From positions 1 to 33,456 of IMG/VR virus record IMGVR_UViG_3300033997_000270: a DNA stretch of 33,456 bases; one strand, given 5' to 3'. The notes below the pieces were generated by a model. It was not told where the DNA came from, searched no databases, and saw only the letters and a program-made list of their open reading frames with translations. Origin of the DNA: a virus. The translations under genes were made by a program, and so were the position numbers. This document shows positions 33,319-33,456 of the stretch, piece by piece (the first letter of the stretch is position 1; each line of letters begins with the position of its first letter).

Positions 33319-33456
33319 GCACCGATATCGACCTCAACACCCTCGACGAGACCAAACCCGAGACCGCTGCGCTGCAGCCGGCGAAGAAACCGCGCGCCAA
33401 GAAAGCGGCCAAGCCTGTGCAGGCCAAAACCGCCGAAGCCCTCAAGGTGGCCACTG
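33315..33456 (+). CDS. Partial gene at the right edge, Lys/Ala-rich N-terminus
   Basis: ATG 33315 overlaps the preceding TGA (ATGA), with AAGGAG 12 bases upstream. The 47 visible codons encode STDIDLNTLDETKPE, then a basic Lys/Ala/Pro stretch (PAKKPRAKKAAKPVQAK). The frame is open to the end of the window. The basic segment could bind DNA or be a disordered tail, and the remainder is needed to classify it. Confidence 0.65.
   Translation, partial: MSTDIDLNTLDETKPETAALQPAKKPRAKKAAKPVQAKTAEALKVAT

Overview
The window is part of a tailed double-stranded DNA phage genome. It carries a P22-like portal, a large terminase subunit, a scaffold, a major capsid protein resembling the N4 gp56 family, and a family A DNA polymerase, packed with short overlapping genes. 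The portal type suggests a podovirus. The base composition is GC-rich, which fits a host such as Pseudomonas, but no host marker is present and that assignment is inference. No integrase, tRNA or CRISPR array was seen.

Layout. From about 21.1 kb leftward to base 1, all genes lie on the minus strand and behave as one early region. It begins with a strong sigma70-like promoter (21219-21246). It passes through tiny membrane proteins and orphan genes (17-21 kb), then a very long tandem array of 70-140 residue proteins (about 5-17 kb). A MoxR-type AAA+ ATPase, a metallopeptidase/VWA protein, a 286-residue companion and an RNase H are embedded in the array. The region ends with a DEDDh exonuclease, an HTH protein, an HNH endonuclease and the DNA polymerase. 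Between 21.13 and 22.89 kb lies the control region: an AT-rich, repeat-rich stretch that may be a replication origin, one leftward gene pair with its own terminator, and a divergent promoter region with G-rich and C-rich tracts. From 22,894 rightward the genes lie on the plus strand: fibre and tail genes, small and large terminase, portal, an overlapping small gene, scaffold, major capsid, a strong terminator, then two more small genes running off the window.

Main observations. (1) About 30 small leftward genes share one architecture: an N-terminal L-x-x-x-G-[FW] motif, Trp-rich strands, and a C-terminal [FY]-x-[ST]-P-x-A-x-x-A-x-x-L helix. They look like one expanded paralogous family whose function I do not recognise. 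(2) A palindrome, TTAACTA-N4-TAGTTAA or a close variant, recurs seven times at gene starts and in control regions of the early half and is absent from the late half. In two copies the Shine-Dalgarno sequence forms the spacer of the palindrome. It is a candidate distributed operator or translational control element. (3) An AT-rich stretch at 21.27-21.55 kb carries repeated TTTACTA heptamers, including an 18-bp inverted pair, and is the best origin candidate. Several genes under 60 codons (58, 31, 21 and 59 residues) are described here because they are easily missed.
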